Notes under the pieces: model-generated
Told to the model about the DNA's origin: nothing
The model's database searches: none
Seen by the model: only the letters and a program-made list of their open reading frames with translations
Made by a program: the position numbers and the translations under genes
From: 2-12-FULL-35-23 sp965196985
Lineage (GTDB): Bacteria > Pseudomonadota > Gammaproteobacteria > UBA12402
Reading direction: 5' to 3'
NCBI GenBank assembly: GCA_965196985.1
Contig: CBDALO010000067.1
Location: forward strand, 1-64,000
Length of the DNA stretch: 64,000 nt
Part shown: positions 46,737 through 55,417 of the stretch, one piece after another
Layout: every line of letters begins with the position of its first letter
Position numbering within the stretch: position 1 is the first letter of the stretch

Positions 46737-48123
46737 GGGTGCTGCCTCTATATAATGTAGGCTATATTGCTGCTGGCACGCCAAAATCATTGACCTTCTC
46801 CCAAAACTGATCCCATCTGCCTTTAGTTTTTACTAGTGTTCTCAAGCATAAAACGATTTTCATTCCCTTGTCTTTCCAGCGCATTCCTGATCCCCCTAAT
46901 CTTTGTTTAACAATTGTTTTACATGCTGCTTCAGTGACGCCAGAGCCAATTGGTGCATTCTGCTTAATCAAATTATGATACGACATTCGCTTTTCTTTAA
47001 TATTATTTTCAAAATACGTAATTGTTCCTTCTAGCTTTTCTCTAAGCGATTTATTCAGTTTTTTATTTAGATGCTCTTTAAGCTCAGCAAGTATTCTACC
47101 TGCCGCACCTTTCTTGTGCTTTAAGTCATGACATCTCTCTTCGAGCCAAACATCACGCTCATCTCTTTCAGATTTTTTGGTAAATACTGCCTTTGATGCT
47201 TCGCCGAGATATTCAGTTGCATGCCAAAAATCTAAAATTTGCGTATCAGTATGTTTTTTTAGAAATGGCCAATTATTTTTTGCTCCATCAGCAACGCCAA
47301 TTGTTTTAGCATCAGGGTAATATTTCTTTTTCAGCTTTATTTCCTTTTCAAGCCTATTAAAGAATTCATCTTTTCCATATTCTGGTGATGCTGCAACGTA
47401 GGTTGTGTGCAGGCGTGCACCATGCTTATCATACATGGAAATAGTTCCAACCATGCTCTCTCTATAACCATCATCAACGGTGAGAACATATGCACCATCT
47501 AAGCTAATACTTAGCATCTCAATGCCTGCATCAAGCTTTGGCTCTTCATATTCCCACTCAGCCTCTTTGGCTTGTGCAATACCGCCAACAAAATCAGTTG
47601 CCCGTTGCAAGTATGAATGTGAGATTTTACGGTTATGATTGACCTTGAGATCATCAATAACACTAGGAGCAGGTAAGTTTGAGTATTTATGTGAGATTAT
47701 TTTTGCAAATCGCGGTGTTGATCCTTGGATAATTCTAGCCTTATCTTCTAAAGGACAAAAGATCTTCCCGCCTTTAGAGGTTTGATAAACATAACGCTTA
47801 ACTCGAGCAACTCCATAAGGCGTTTGGTAATTTGCTTCATCTCTACTTCGTGCTGTTAGCTTTATTTTTCCAACATGGATAGGAGAGCCATCTGCATCAA
47901 ACTTACTTAAAGCTTTTTCAGTGGCTAATGTTCCAACCTCATTAAGGCCGTCAAGAATTGCATCCTCACATTCAAGCATGGATCCTTTTAGTGGAAGCTT
48001 GAGCTCAATAGTTAATTCATTATTTTCATCAGAGAGAATTCTAGCTAACATCCAAACACCATCCGTAATCAAGTTAAAGTGTATATTATGCTATATTTTC
48101 TACATTATATAAAGGCAGCACCC
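46737..48123 (-). mobile_element. ISKra4-type insertion sequence (1387 bp)
   Basis: Inverted repeats GGGTGCTGCCTCTATATAAT at 46737 and its imperfect complement ending at 48123. One side lies in IS66, the other directly in the topB coding sequence, so the flanks come from different loci and a deletion or recombination joined them. A terminal piece of the same element is at 4064. Confidence 0.82.
46762..48072 (-). CDS. ISKra4-family transposase
   Basis: 436 residues. Core segments LSISLDGAYVLTVDDGYRE, GVADGAKNNWPFLKKHTDTQ, ILDFWHATEYLGEASKAVF and GSGVTEAACKTIVKQRLGGSGMRW match ISKra4 transposases, including the DDE aspartates and the final E-A-x-C-K region. The frame is intact. Its stop overlaps the open frame of the truncated IS66 gene by chance of insertion. 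Confidence 0.85.
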   Translation of the reverse strand: MITDGVWMLARILSDENNELTIELKLPLKGSMLECEDAILDGLNEVGTLATEKALSKFDADGSPIHVGKIKLTARSRDEANYQTPYGVARVKRYVYQTSKGGKIFCPLEDKARIIQGSTPRFAKIISHKYSNLPAPSVIDDLKVNHNRKISHSYLQRATDFVGGIAQAKEAEWEYEEPKLDAGIEMLSISLDGAYVLTVDDGYRESMVGTISMYDKHGARLHTTYVAASPEYGKDEFFNRLEKEIKLKKKYYPDAKTIGVADGAKNNWPFLKKHTDTQILDFWHATEYLGEASKAVFTKKSERDERDVWLEERCHDLKHKKGAAGRILAELKEHLNKKLNKSLREKLEGTITYFENNIKEKRMSYHNLIKQNAPIGSGVTEAACKTIVKQRLGGSGMRWKDKGMKIVLCLRTLVKTKGRWDQFWEKVNDFGVPAAI

Positions 48124-48229
48124 TCCAGGAGAAGGCGCGTTGTCGGTGGGCCGTGTGCAAACGCCCACGCTGGCACTCATTGTGGCGCGGGATCACTTAA
48201 TCGAACACTTTCAAGCTAGCCCTTACTAT

Positions 48230-49698
48230 CTGAAAACTACCCAAAATTTAAATCAGCAAAATAATGCTGAAATATTGTGTAAAAATGACTATGCTTTGTC
48301 TTTTTAACAAGACTAACGAGATGAGTATAAATGTTAAACTTCGCCGATTACGCTGCCCCTCTTTTTTCAAAATTAACTGGGAAAGTTGTTTTAAAAAAAT
48401 CTATCGACGATTGTAGGAAAGCTATTAACTGAAGGTAGTTGTAAGTTGTTCAGTTCATCAAAAGATAACAATGAGTATAAAAAGATGATTCGTACACTTA
48501 CCGGTGAAAATAAAAGCACCGATTTAGATCCAATAAAAACAAATGATGTATTGCTAGAACAGAGCTGTGAAAAACTTTCACACGCCAGTAAAATTGATGT
48601 TCTTCATGATCCTTCTGATATTAGAAAGCCACATAGCAAGCAAACTGAAAATCTAGGTAAAGTAAGGAGTCTGGACGGGGATATTATCAATGGTTACAGC
48701 ACGCATAACGCAGTTGCATTAGTACCTGGTGATAAGGCTGTGCATCTACTATCGCATGTAAGCTACAGCAATAAAGACCCTAAGTTTTTAAAAGCTGAGC
48801 ATATTAAGAAAATAGAGGCTGGAAAGCCATTTGAGGGAGATAAAGAGGCCAAGAGTCTTTATGAATCTGGTGATTACTTTAATAAAAAGCTGCTGTCTAT
48901 TCGTGAAATAGAAAAAATAGGAATCTGCCTAAAATCAAAGAATGAAGATGCAACCATTACCCATATTCTAGATAGAGAGTTTGATGATAATGACTATCTC
49001 TCACTAATTGATACAAACCTAGATCAAGACTTTATTATTCGCTCAAAAATAACAAGAACAATAGAAGGTAGAGGTGATGATGGTAAAAAGCTTAAGCTGA
49101 TTAACGCTGATTTTGATGCTCAAGGCGAAAAGCAATTCCAAAAGTTAACAGTTGGAAAGAATTGCGTACAAGACGGAAAAATAACTATTTATTTTGGAGA
49201 GTTTGAGAACATCAATGCAATTAAAATCCAAATTACAGGCAGAGATGGTAGGAGAATTTTTAAGAATGACATGCTGCTATTAACTAATAAAAAAGTAACG
49301 ACTTTTGATGAGGCGTATGAGGTATACATAGCCTATCTATCTCGTGCGAAAATTGAATATGTTTTTAAATTTCTCAAGGAAGGACTAGGCTGGGAAAATA
49401 TGCAGATAAAAAATTTTAAAGGGATACAAAATCTACTGGCTGTATGTTTTTATGTGGCCTCATATTTGTATGAGATAGGTAAGGAAAAAGCTTATGACGA
49501 TTACGCAATTATGCTAGCTAAATTAGGAGATGGTAAGGGCAAGGTGACACGACACTTTATTGCGAAGGGTATTAGAAAACTTCTAACGTATCACTTAGTA
49601 GAGCAATTTTTTAAAGAAAATAGTGTTTCTCAAGAAGAACAAAAAGAATTATCGAATTCAGTTCAGGTAGGGAGATAACAATTTTGGGTAGTTCTCAG
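48230..49698 (+). mobile_element. IS4-family insertion sequence, copy 3 (1469 bp)
   Basis: Same length and ends as copy 1. TTACTAT is duplicated at 48223-48229 and 49699-49705, confirming a 7-bp target duplication for this element. Confidence 0.93.
48446..49678 (+). CDS. IS4-family transposase
   Basis: Identical in protein sequence to copy 1, with TTG at 48446 as first start-like codon. The short upstream frame starts at ATG 48331 (MLNFADYAAPLFSKL) and ends at 48432; the two frames overlap after the A7 run near 48394. Confidence 0.88.
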   Translation: MFSSSKDNNEYKKMIRTLTGENKSTDLDPIKTNDVLLEQSCEKLSHASKIDVLHDPSDIRKPHSKQTENLGKVRSLDGDIINGYSTHNAVALVPGDKAVHLLSHVSYSNKDPKFLKAEHIKKIEAGKPFEGDKEAKSLYESGDYFNKKLLSIREIEKIGICLKSKNEDATITHILDREFDDNDYLSLIDTNLDQDFIIRSKITRTIEGRGDDGKKLKLINADFDAQGEKQFQKLTVGKNCVQDGKITIYFGEFENINAIKIQITGRDGRRIFKNDMLLLTNKKVTTFDEAYEVYIAYLSRAKIEYVFKFLKEGLGWENMQIKNFKGIQNLLAVCFYVASYLYEIGKEKAYDDYAIMLAKLGDGKGKVTRHFIAKGIRKLLTYHLVEQFFKENSVSQEEQKELSNSVQVGR

Positions 49699-51207
49699 TT
49701 ACTATGAGTTACACGTCACCTTTCAAGCCAAGGCGGGTGAGCTGGTGGCACACTGGCAACCCGCTGAGGAATTCACGGACACGGAGGGACGCTGTGTGAA
49801 TCCGGCGTTTGTGCAAGCGGTGATTGATAAAGTCGCCAACCAAACTGGTGCGGTGACGCAAGCGAAAGACACCGCGAAGAAACAACCCCCGCCATTGTGT
49901 TATTCCTTATCGAGCTTGCAGAAGGTGTGCAGCAGTCGTTTCGGGTTAACCGCTAAAGGGACCTTAAGCATCGCGCAAGCCCTGTATGAAAAACACAAAG
50001 CCACGACTTACCCAAGAACCGATACCGGCTATTTGCCGGAAGAGCAATGGGGCGAAGCGAGCACGGTGTTAGCCGCATTAGAACAAGTCGATAGTGCAGT
50101 AGCGCAATGGGTGGCCCGTTGTGATACTTCACTGAAGGCTCCTGTGTGGAATACCCAGAAAGTCACCGCGCATCACGGCTTGATGCCCACTGCGAATGAT
50201 CGGGTCAATCTGGCTGCGATGTCTGATGATGAGCGCAAGGTGTATGAACTCATTCGACAAAGCTACCTCGCGCAGTTTTTAGGGGAGTATGACTACGTGC
50301 AACGCAAGGTGGTGATACACTGTCAGGATGAGACGTTTAGTGCTCAGTGCCACCTACCTCAAACGCAGGGCTGGAAAGCGTTGGTGCAGGAAGAGAGCGA
50401 CACGCCTGATCACTCAGCAGCCCCCTTGCCAAAACTCACCGCGCAAGAGCCAGTGACCGTGTTGTCGTGTGAGCAATCGGATAAACAAACCAAACCACCG
50501 GCACGGTTTACCGAGGGCACGCTCATTGCGGGCATGAAGTCCATTGCGAAAGTCGTGGATGATCTGGCCTTGAAAAAAACGCTCAAAGACACGGCAGGCA
50601 TTGGCACTGAAGCCACACGAGCTGACATCATCGAAAAGCTGTTGACGCGTGGGTTTATTGAACGAAAGAAAAAGCAATTAGTCTCCACCACCAAAGGCCG
50701 TGACCTGATTGCGTTATTACCGGATCCGGTGAAAAACCCTGCAACCACGGCTGAATGGGAACAAGCCTTAGACGACATTGCTCAAGGGCAGGGGTGCTTG
50801 GGGGAGTTTTTAGAAGATCAAGCCGAAGTCTTAGACTTTTTATTAGCGGATTTACAAGAACACCACCGCTTGCACCCGCCTGCCGATCAAGCAACACCGC
50901 ATGCTTGTCCAAGCTGTCAAGCCCCCTTGAGACGGCGTAAGGGGAAGAAGGGGTTTTTCTGGGGTTGCACCCGTTACCCTGAGTGTGACGTGACCTTGCC
51001 GGATAAAGACGGCCAGCCGGTCAATAAGCCTAACGCGAAAGTCTCTGACATTTCTTGCCCGCACTGCAAGGAAGGCAAACTCGTTAGACGACAGGGTAAG
51101 AAGAAACCGTTTTGGGGTTGTAATCGTTATCCGACCTGCGAGGCTCTCTACTGGGAAGAGCAGGGCAAACCACTCTTACCTACTCGATCAGTGAGCGAGG
51201 AGAACGC

Positions 51208-51348
51208 ATGAGAGATCGTTACTTCATCGCCTCCTTGGAATACCAGGAGAATGAGCTGAGCGTTAAGGAAGCACGCGAGCTGCGCCAATTAGAGCAAGCG
51301 TTATTGGAACAGCAAATCCAACGTTACCACCAAAAAGAAAAACGCTAA
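51208..51348 (+). CDS. Small helical protein, 46 aa
   Basis: ATG overlaps the topB stop (ATGA), a translational coupling arrangement. The peptide begins MRDRYFIASLEYQENELSVK and is rich in E, L, Q and R, likely one coiled helix (EARELRQLEQALLEQQIQRY). No counterpart is seen after topB in module A. Function unknown. Confidence 0.55.
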   Translation: MRDRYFIASLEYQENELSVKEARELRQLEQALLEQQIQRYHQKEKR

Positions 51349-51366
51349 CACGAGGATTGCTAATCG

Positions 51367-51705
51367 GTGCAGAATTCATTATTGTTGGCATCGGTTGATT
51401 TGTGCGAGAATACTGACATGAAAACAGTTGATGTGACTTTATTGGAAGACGAGCGCGATTTCATCGTGGAGTTAATTCATTACGCGCTCAGTGATGAGCT
51501 ACTGGAAAAGCTACAAGCTGCAATACCCGATAGTGAAGGCCAGTTAAGTGTGCCGATGACGCTAGGGGATTTTGAAGAATTGATCAGCAATCTCAGTCTT
51601 GAAGCGAACAACCACGAAGTGGACGAGATCAAAGAAAAAGCATTTGCGTTAACGGAAATTCTTGAGCCCTTTGAATTTCGTTTGAAAGACATGGACGTAC
51701 ACTAA
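51367..51705 (+). CDS. Hypothetical acidic protein (module B)
   Basis: 112 residues from GTG 51367, which has CGAGGA upstream, or 95 residues from ATG 51418 (MKTVDVTLLEDERDFIVELI). Helical and acidic, with LGDFEELISNLSLEANNHEV and EILEPFEFRL. Not recognised. It lies between topB and the conserved 138-residue protein. Confidence 0.6.
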   Translation: MQNSLLLASVDLCENTDMKTVDVTLLEDERDFIVELIHYALSDELLEKLQAAIPDSEGQLSVPMTLGDFEELISNLSLEANNHEVDEIKEKAFALTEILEPFEFRLKDMDVH

Positions 51706-51741
51706 CCATGATTACCCCACTAAAGACGAAGGAGTAAACAG

Positions 51742-52158
51742 TTGGCTAAAGGTGACTTAAAACGATTACGGACTGCAATGAGCCGAGTTCACACATTGAT
51801 TCATTTGGTTAACGTGGATGAAGAATCACTCACGGAGTTTGCGAGTGAAGACGAATACCAACAGATCATTAAAACGCTAGAACGCGCTGTCTCTGGAATG
51901 AAAGAAAAAGCCAAAACCTTACCCCTCGGTACGCGATACACCGGCACATTCTACATACGAAAGCCTTATACGATGCCAACCGAATCCGTTCAGGTCACCG
52001 GTTCTGCGTTTATGCGCGAGGATTTAATCTCATGGTCAATTGATGAGTCGGTGCGTCCTGATTTTGTTTATGGCGTGTTGCGTGATATCTTTAAGGACAA
52101 GGAGCTAAAAGAGCCAATCAAGCGCGAGGAAGGCGAGTTAGTGTTTGCTGACGACTAA
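51742..52158 (+). CDS. Hypothetical protein, 138 aa (homologue of 16695)
   Basis: TTG start with AAGGAG upstream. Core LPLGTRYTGTFYIRKPYTMP and GSAFMREDLISWSID is shared with the module A protein, as is the acidic end. Function unknown. Confidence 0.75.
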   Translation: MAKGDLKRLRTAMSRVHTLIHLVNVDEESLTEFASEDEYQQIIKTLERAVSGMKEKAKTLPLGTRYTGTFYIRKPYTMPTESVQVTGSAFMREDLISWSIDESVRPDFVYGVLRDIFKDKELKEPIKREEGELVFADD

Positions 52159-52188
52159 GCGTAACCTTTCACACTGAGAAGAAGAACA

Positions 52189-52476
52189 ATGGAAAAATCA
52201 GACTGGCATTCTTTTGCTCTAACGAACCGTTTTATTGTGTTACAGCTTTTCATTGCTCTTGGCATGATGAGCCTTTTATTCTTCATGCACCCAACCCCAC
52301 ATGAAAGCCTGAGTTTTGGTTTGTTGCTGGGCGCAGGTGTGATTTTTTATGGGGCGTTTTTAGTCTCTTTAATTGCCCAAGTCTATCATCAGAAAAAACG
52401 ACTGTTTTGGCCGATTGCTTGTCTCTTACTACTGAGTTATTTACTGCTCTTTTTTCACGTAATCGGGCGTTTTTAG
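52189..52476 (+). CDS. Small membrane protein (module B)
   Basis: 95 residues with three hydrophobic helices (FIVLQLFIALGMMSLLFFM, LLGAGVIFYGAFLVSLIA, ACLLLLSYLLLFFHVI) and a basic loop YHQKKR before the third, the same topology as 17179. GAAGAAGAAC precedes the ATG. Function unknown. Confidence 0.7.
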   Translation: MEKSDWHSFALTNRFIVLQLFIALGMMSLLFFMHPTPHESLSFGLLLGAGVIFYGAFLVSLIAQVYHQKKRLFWPIACLLLLSYLLLFFHVIGRF

Positions 52477-52512
52477 CTTGTTTTTAAAGGGTTTCTTGGT
52501 AAACTATCAGTT

Positions 52513-52800
52513 GGTAATACTGAAGAAGGCCGAAAGCCTGAAACGTCTTGTACGTCTATTACTATTCGTCACAGTTGTCCCACGTGTCGTGAGCCTAGCG
52601 AAAGCTAGCGGGACTTACCAAAGCATGGAGCGAGTGACAAGAGTATTCTTGTCCTAAAAGTTCGGGTTCGCCAATGCGGCCAGTGCTCTGACAGAGCATA
52701 AACGAATGACGCAAACTGCCTTTGGCATTAAGACCGATAAGTGGTGTTATCTGCTTATCTTTAACCTTCGTTAGGACTAATGCTGTCGCAGAAGGGGCTT
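52513..52800 (+). ncRNA. Structured RNA element, diverged copy 3 (module B)
   Basis: Occupies the same place as copy 1 (after the small membrane protein, before hairpin and boxA). GTAATA / TATTAC replaces the GTAGTA / TACTAC stem. GGC-CGAAA-GCC forms an inner hairpin. CGTGTCGTGAGCCT is identical. CTAGC-GAAA-GCTAG (52595-52608) replaces CTCAC-TTCG-GTGAG. GGCCAG and TCGCAGAAG are kept. Structure thus survives strong sequence change. Bases 52801-52969 contain no gene. Confidence 0.62.
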
Positions 52801-52969
52801 AATGATCTCATTCTATCGACCAAGATCGATAGCTAACTATTTGCACACGAGTTCGTGTGCTTAACAAAACGTATTGTAGCCACTTCGCGTTAAGCGGGCA
52901 GACTGACTGTGTGGTTTGAAGTCAGAGAGCTTCGGATTGACACGCTTGCGCGTTGGATACGTTTTGCAA

Positions 52970-53017
52970 GATTGCCATTGGCTTGGCGTGCCGTAATGGC
53001 AATCGTTCTTTAACAAT
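52970..53017 (+). promoter_or_regulatory. Hairpin plus boxA-like antitermination signal (module B)
   Basis: GATTGCCATT (52970-52979) and AATGGCAATC (52995-53004) make a perfect 10-bp stem. CGTTCTTTAACAATT follows at once, overlapping the stem by one base and matching rrn boxA closely. Position relative to the structured RNA and the next gene is as in module A. Confidence 0.65.
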
Positions 53018-53050
53018 TGAGAGTTTAAGCGCAGGCGTTCGCCTGTTTCA

Positions 53051-53126
53051 CCCTACGGGGAAAGTGTTACTTTCCTCTGGGAAAGGCATGCTTTCTCCTT
53101 TTTTTTAACTACAGAAGGAGACTGTT
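53051..53126 (+). promoter_or_regulatory. Switch-like leader L7
   Basis: First hairpin contains GGGGAAAG. CTTTCTCC (53090 region) can pair with that over eight bases, one G-U. Alternatively TCTCCTT pairs perfectly over seven bases with AAGGAGA, the ribosome site before ATG 53127. Confidence 0.58.
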
Positions 53127-53708
53127 ATGTCCAATGAATCAGGTAGAAAGCAAGAAAGTCACACAAAACAAGCCATGCAAGCTCGATTGCAAGCCAAAGC
53201 GGATGCACAGGTTAAAGCTAGAGCAGCAGTGAAACCGACTGCTCCGGCTAAACCGACTCAAGCAACGAAAGCACCCGTTGCGTCCAGTGTGCCGTGGCTG
53301 AAATTACAAGCAGCGCAATTACGCCAAGTGACACTCGGTGACAACGGTGAGTTTCTCACCTGCACCAGCAGTAAAGAAGCCCTTGATTTGGTCACGCATA
53401 TTAAAGGGGTCTTTCGGTCACGAGGGTTTGGTTGTTATGCCTTGCATAATTACGTTTGGATTGTGCCTTTCGTGCATACTAGCGTTCATATACCCGATTT
53501 TGAACGGGCAAAAGCCGTTTTGCCCGATTTGAAAGGCGAGTTATTAGCGAAAGCGTTTCCACAAGAAACGGCTGACGCTAAGAAGTCCGAGCCAACCGTC
53601 ACCACGAAACAATCCGCAAAAAAAGTCGCTACGGCGGTGTTTTTGTTCATTGCAGCGATGGCGAGTTTGGCAACCGCCGTGGTATATCGAATGGTGAACG
53701 CACGTTAA
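53127..53708 (+). CDS. Tail-anchored hypothetical protein (module B)
   Basis: 193 residues. An alanine- and lysine-rich N-terminus (KQAMQARLQAKADAQVKARA) precedes the core GDNGEFLTCTSSKEALDLVT, RSRGFGCYALHNYVWIVPFV, IPDFERAKAVLPDLKGEL, which is nearly the same as in 18093. The C-terminal helix VFLFIAAMASLATAVVYRM is a membrane anchor. Function unknown; the conservation of the core in two diverged modules implies a real role. Confidence 0.75.
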   Translation: MSNESGRKQESHTKQAMQARLQAKADAQVKARAAVKPTAPAKPTQATKAPVASSVPWLKLQAAQLRQVTLGDNGEFLTCTSSKEALDLVTHIKGVFRSRGFGCYALHNYVWIVPFVHTSVHIPDFERAKAVLPDLKGELLAKAFPQETADAKKSEPTVTTKQSAKKVATAVFLFIAAMASLATAVVYRMVNAR

Positions 53709-53727
53709 TTGTCGTTTGTTCAACAAC

Positions 53728-53799
53728 CCCGTTAGGGAGGTGATTTTCCCTAATGGGAAAATCTGACCTTTCTGACGGTTTTTTATTAAGGAGAATCCG
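53728..53799 (+). promoter_or_regulatory. Switch-like leader L8
   Basis: Stem CCCGTTAGGG / CCCTAATGGG, ten base pairs. The loop holds GGAGGT, a ribosome-site-like string that can pair with ACCTTT downstream; the same CCTT can pair with AAGG of the true site. Confidence 0.5.
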
Positions 53800-54441
53800 A
53801 TGGAAGATGTGATCGTAACAGTACAAGGAACGATTGAGGGCATCACCTTTATTGATGATGCGCCACACTCGTTAATTGTGCGGGTCATATTAAAGGCTGA
53901 ACAGACTAAGCACACGTTATTCTTTTTGGGTGACTTGGCTCATGTGTTTATTAAAAATATTAAAAAGCAACCTCGCCTTGGCGAGACGTTTCTGGAAGCA
54001 GGATGCCGTATCCGGCTGAAAGGCGCGTTGCGTTATTACGATAAACACGGTCAGGTTAACAAGAATAAAAGCAGTAATGCCGTTTGTGTCACTGAGATAC
54101 TGACCACCACACCGAAAAAGGTTGTCGAACTCGAAGGGTTGATTACCTGTATTGAGGAGCTGAGAGACGAGGAGGGCTATTCTGTGATGAAAGTCACGGT
54201 GTATTCTGATCAAACTCATCACACGCTCTTTTTTACAGGACAGTTCATCGAGTGTTTTCGGCGTGCGTGTGAGGGATCTAATGTTCACACAGCGGACACC
54301 CCGTTGATTGTTGGTATGTACATTCGGGTGATCGGTGAGCCGGTTTACTGTGATGACAAAGGGGTGTTAAAGGTGAATCAGAAAACGAATGCCGTACATG
54401 TTTGTGCGATGCCTTGGTCATGGAGCCCTTTTTCACTTTGA
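53800..54441 (+). CDS. Double OB-fold-like protein (SSB-like candidate)
   Basis: 213 residues made of two similar halves of about 105. Each has V-x-x-x-G-x-I at the front, a HTLFF strand, a GxxIRxxG strand and an ending with NAVxV. Examples: HTLFFLGDLAHVF and AGCRIRLKGALRYYDKHG in the first half, HHTLFFTGQFIECF and VGMYIRVIGEPVYCDDKG in the second. Pattern and place among ssb-operon genes suggest a nucleic-acid-binding OB fold; no annotated family is known to me. Paralogue at 54557 has one such domain. Confidence 0.65.
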   Translation: MEDVIVTVQGTIEGITFIDDAPHSLIVRVILKAEQTKHTLFFLGDLAHVFIKNIKKQPRLGETFLEAGCRIRLKGALRYYDKHGQVNKNKSSNAVCVTEILTTTPKKVVELEGLITCIEELRDEEGYSVMKVTVYSDQTHHTLFFTGQFIECFRRACEGSNVHTADTPLIVGMYIRVIGEPVYCDDKGVLKVNQKTNAVHVCAMPWSWSPFSL

Positions 54442-54477
54442 CGATTCATGTCTGTGAGCTGTTGTTTGTTCAATAAA

Positions 54478-54556
54478 CCCGTTAGAGAGGTTTTCTTTCC
54501 CTAACGGGAAAGTCTGACTTTCCTGACGGTTTTTTTATTAATTAAGGAGAAACCTG
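54478..54556 (+). promoter_or_regulatory. Switch-like leader L9
   Basis: Sequence related to L8: CCCGTTAG / CTAACGGG stem with GAGAGG in the loop, then TTTCCT which can pair with AGGAGAAA at the ribosome site. Confidence 0.5.
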
Positions 54557-54934
54557 ATGTATTCGTATGAAAACACCGTCACGCTTACTGGTAGTATTAT
54601 TTCGATTAAGATTATTCAATCAAAAGATTGTGCACCGACTGCGAAAGTAGTCATTCGCTCCGGTTCTGAATGGCATACACTTTTCTTTTGTGATGAGTTA
54701 ACCCCTGTATTCATAGAACAGCAACGTCGTATAGGCGACCCAATGCTGATTGTAGGGACAGAAATTAAAGTACGAGGGAAATTAGCTTATTACAATGATG
54801 AGGGTCGTCGTTTCCTGAATCACGCGAGTAATGCAGTCTGTGTTTTAGATCTCATTAATACGGGTCCTGTTCAGTATGTCACGCGAGAAGAACGCGCAAG
54901 GCTGGATAGGTTATCAGTTGAGGCGGATAGGTAA
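54557..54934 (+). CDS. Single OB-fold-like protein (SSB-like candidate)
   Basis: 125 residues: VTLTGSIISIKIIQ, EWHTLFFCDELTPVF, VGTEIKVRGKLAYYNDEG, NAVCVLDLI. The pattern is that of each half of the preceding protein, so the genes arose by duplication. Likely nucleic-acid binding by inference. Confidence 0.65.
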   Translation: MYSYENTVTLTGSIISIKIIQSKDCAPTAKVVIRSGSEWHTLFFCDELTPVFIEQQRRIGDPMLIVGTEIKVRGKLAYYNDEGRRFLNHASNAVCVLDLINTGPVQYVTREERARLDRLSVEADR

Positions 54935-55027
54935 GGCAGTGAGACTTGAGAGTCAGTTGTAATGCGGTAACGCAACACAGCTTGTCTTTTTGAGTGTCGT
55001 TTGTTGAATCAACTTGTTGTGCAATAA

Positions 55028-55095
55028 CCCCACGGGGAATGTGTCATTCCCTGCGGGGCGTGATGCATTCTCTTTTTTTATTAAAGGAGAAAGTG
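55028..55095 (+). promoter_or_regulatory. Switch-like leader L10
   Basis: CCCC ... GGGG stem enclosing GGGAAT / ATTCCC. GGGAATG can instead pair with CATTCTC, and TTCTC can pair with GGAGAA at the ribosome site of ATG 55096. Confidence 0.58.
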
Positions 55096-55401
55096 ATGAG
55101 CAAAGAAAACATTGATTGGAAAGCGATTGAAGCAGAGCTGGAGCAAGCCATTGAGCGTCTTGCACCCCTTGGATTGCCGATTGAAGTCATCGGCAATTGG
55201 TTGTGGGTGACAGGCGCAGAGAAGGCCGATGCCCCTGCTTTGCAAGAGGCGGGTTTTTGCTGGTCAAAGAGTAAGGCGCGGTGGTATTACCATCCGAAGT
55301 CGTTACCCTTTAACAGTAAAGGTGAGAAAGCATGGCCGATGGAAAAGATTTACAAAACCTTCGGCTCGCAATCTCGCGTAAAAACTCACACAACCGCTTA
55401 A
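55096..55401 (+). CDS. Small protein with DnaJ-associated-type domain (module B)
   Basis: 101 residues from ATG 55096 with AAAGGAGA upstream. LGLPIEVIGNWLWVTGAEKA and LQEAGFCWSKSKARWYYHPK align with the module A protein at 19771; the end KAWPMEKIYKTFGSQSR also aligns. Basic C-terminus. Function unknown. Confidence 0.7.
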   Translation: MSKENIDWKAIEAELEQAIERLAPLGLPIEVIGNWLWVTGAEKADAPALQEAGFCWSKSKARWYYHPKSLPFNSKGEKAWPMEKIYKTFGSQSRVKTHTTA

Positions 55402-55417
55402 CCTGTTGTTAGTAGTA

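Larger units (their letters stand above)
48124..51211 (+). pseudogene. topB: DNA topoisomerase III (module B), 5'-truncated and interrupted by IS4
   Basis: Parts 48124-48229 and 49706-51211 join in frame when IS4 and one 7-bp duplication (TTACTAT) are removed: SVGRVQTPTLALIVARDHLI ... ASPYYELHVTFQAKAG. The rest has TYPRTDTGYLPEEQWGE, HHGLMPT, GIGTEATRADIIEKLL and two zinc ribbons (CPSCQAPLRRRKGKKGFFWGC, CPHCKEGKLVRRQG). The Toprim domain and start are missing at the ISKra4 boundary. It is collinear with module A topB, but much diverged and richer in G+C. Confidence 0.9.

Noticed and set aside
50410..50778. Minus-strand frames inside topB
   Set aside because: They overlap conserved topoisomerase coding sequence and have no family features.
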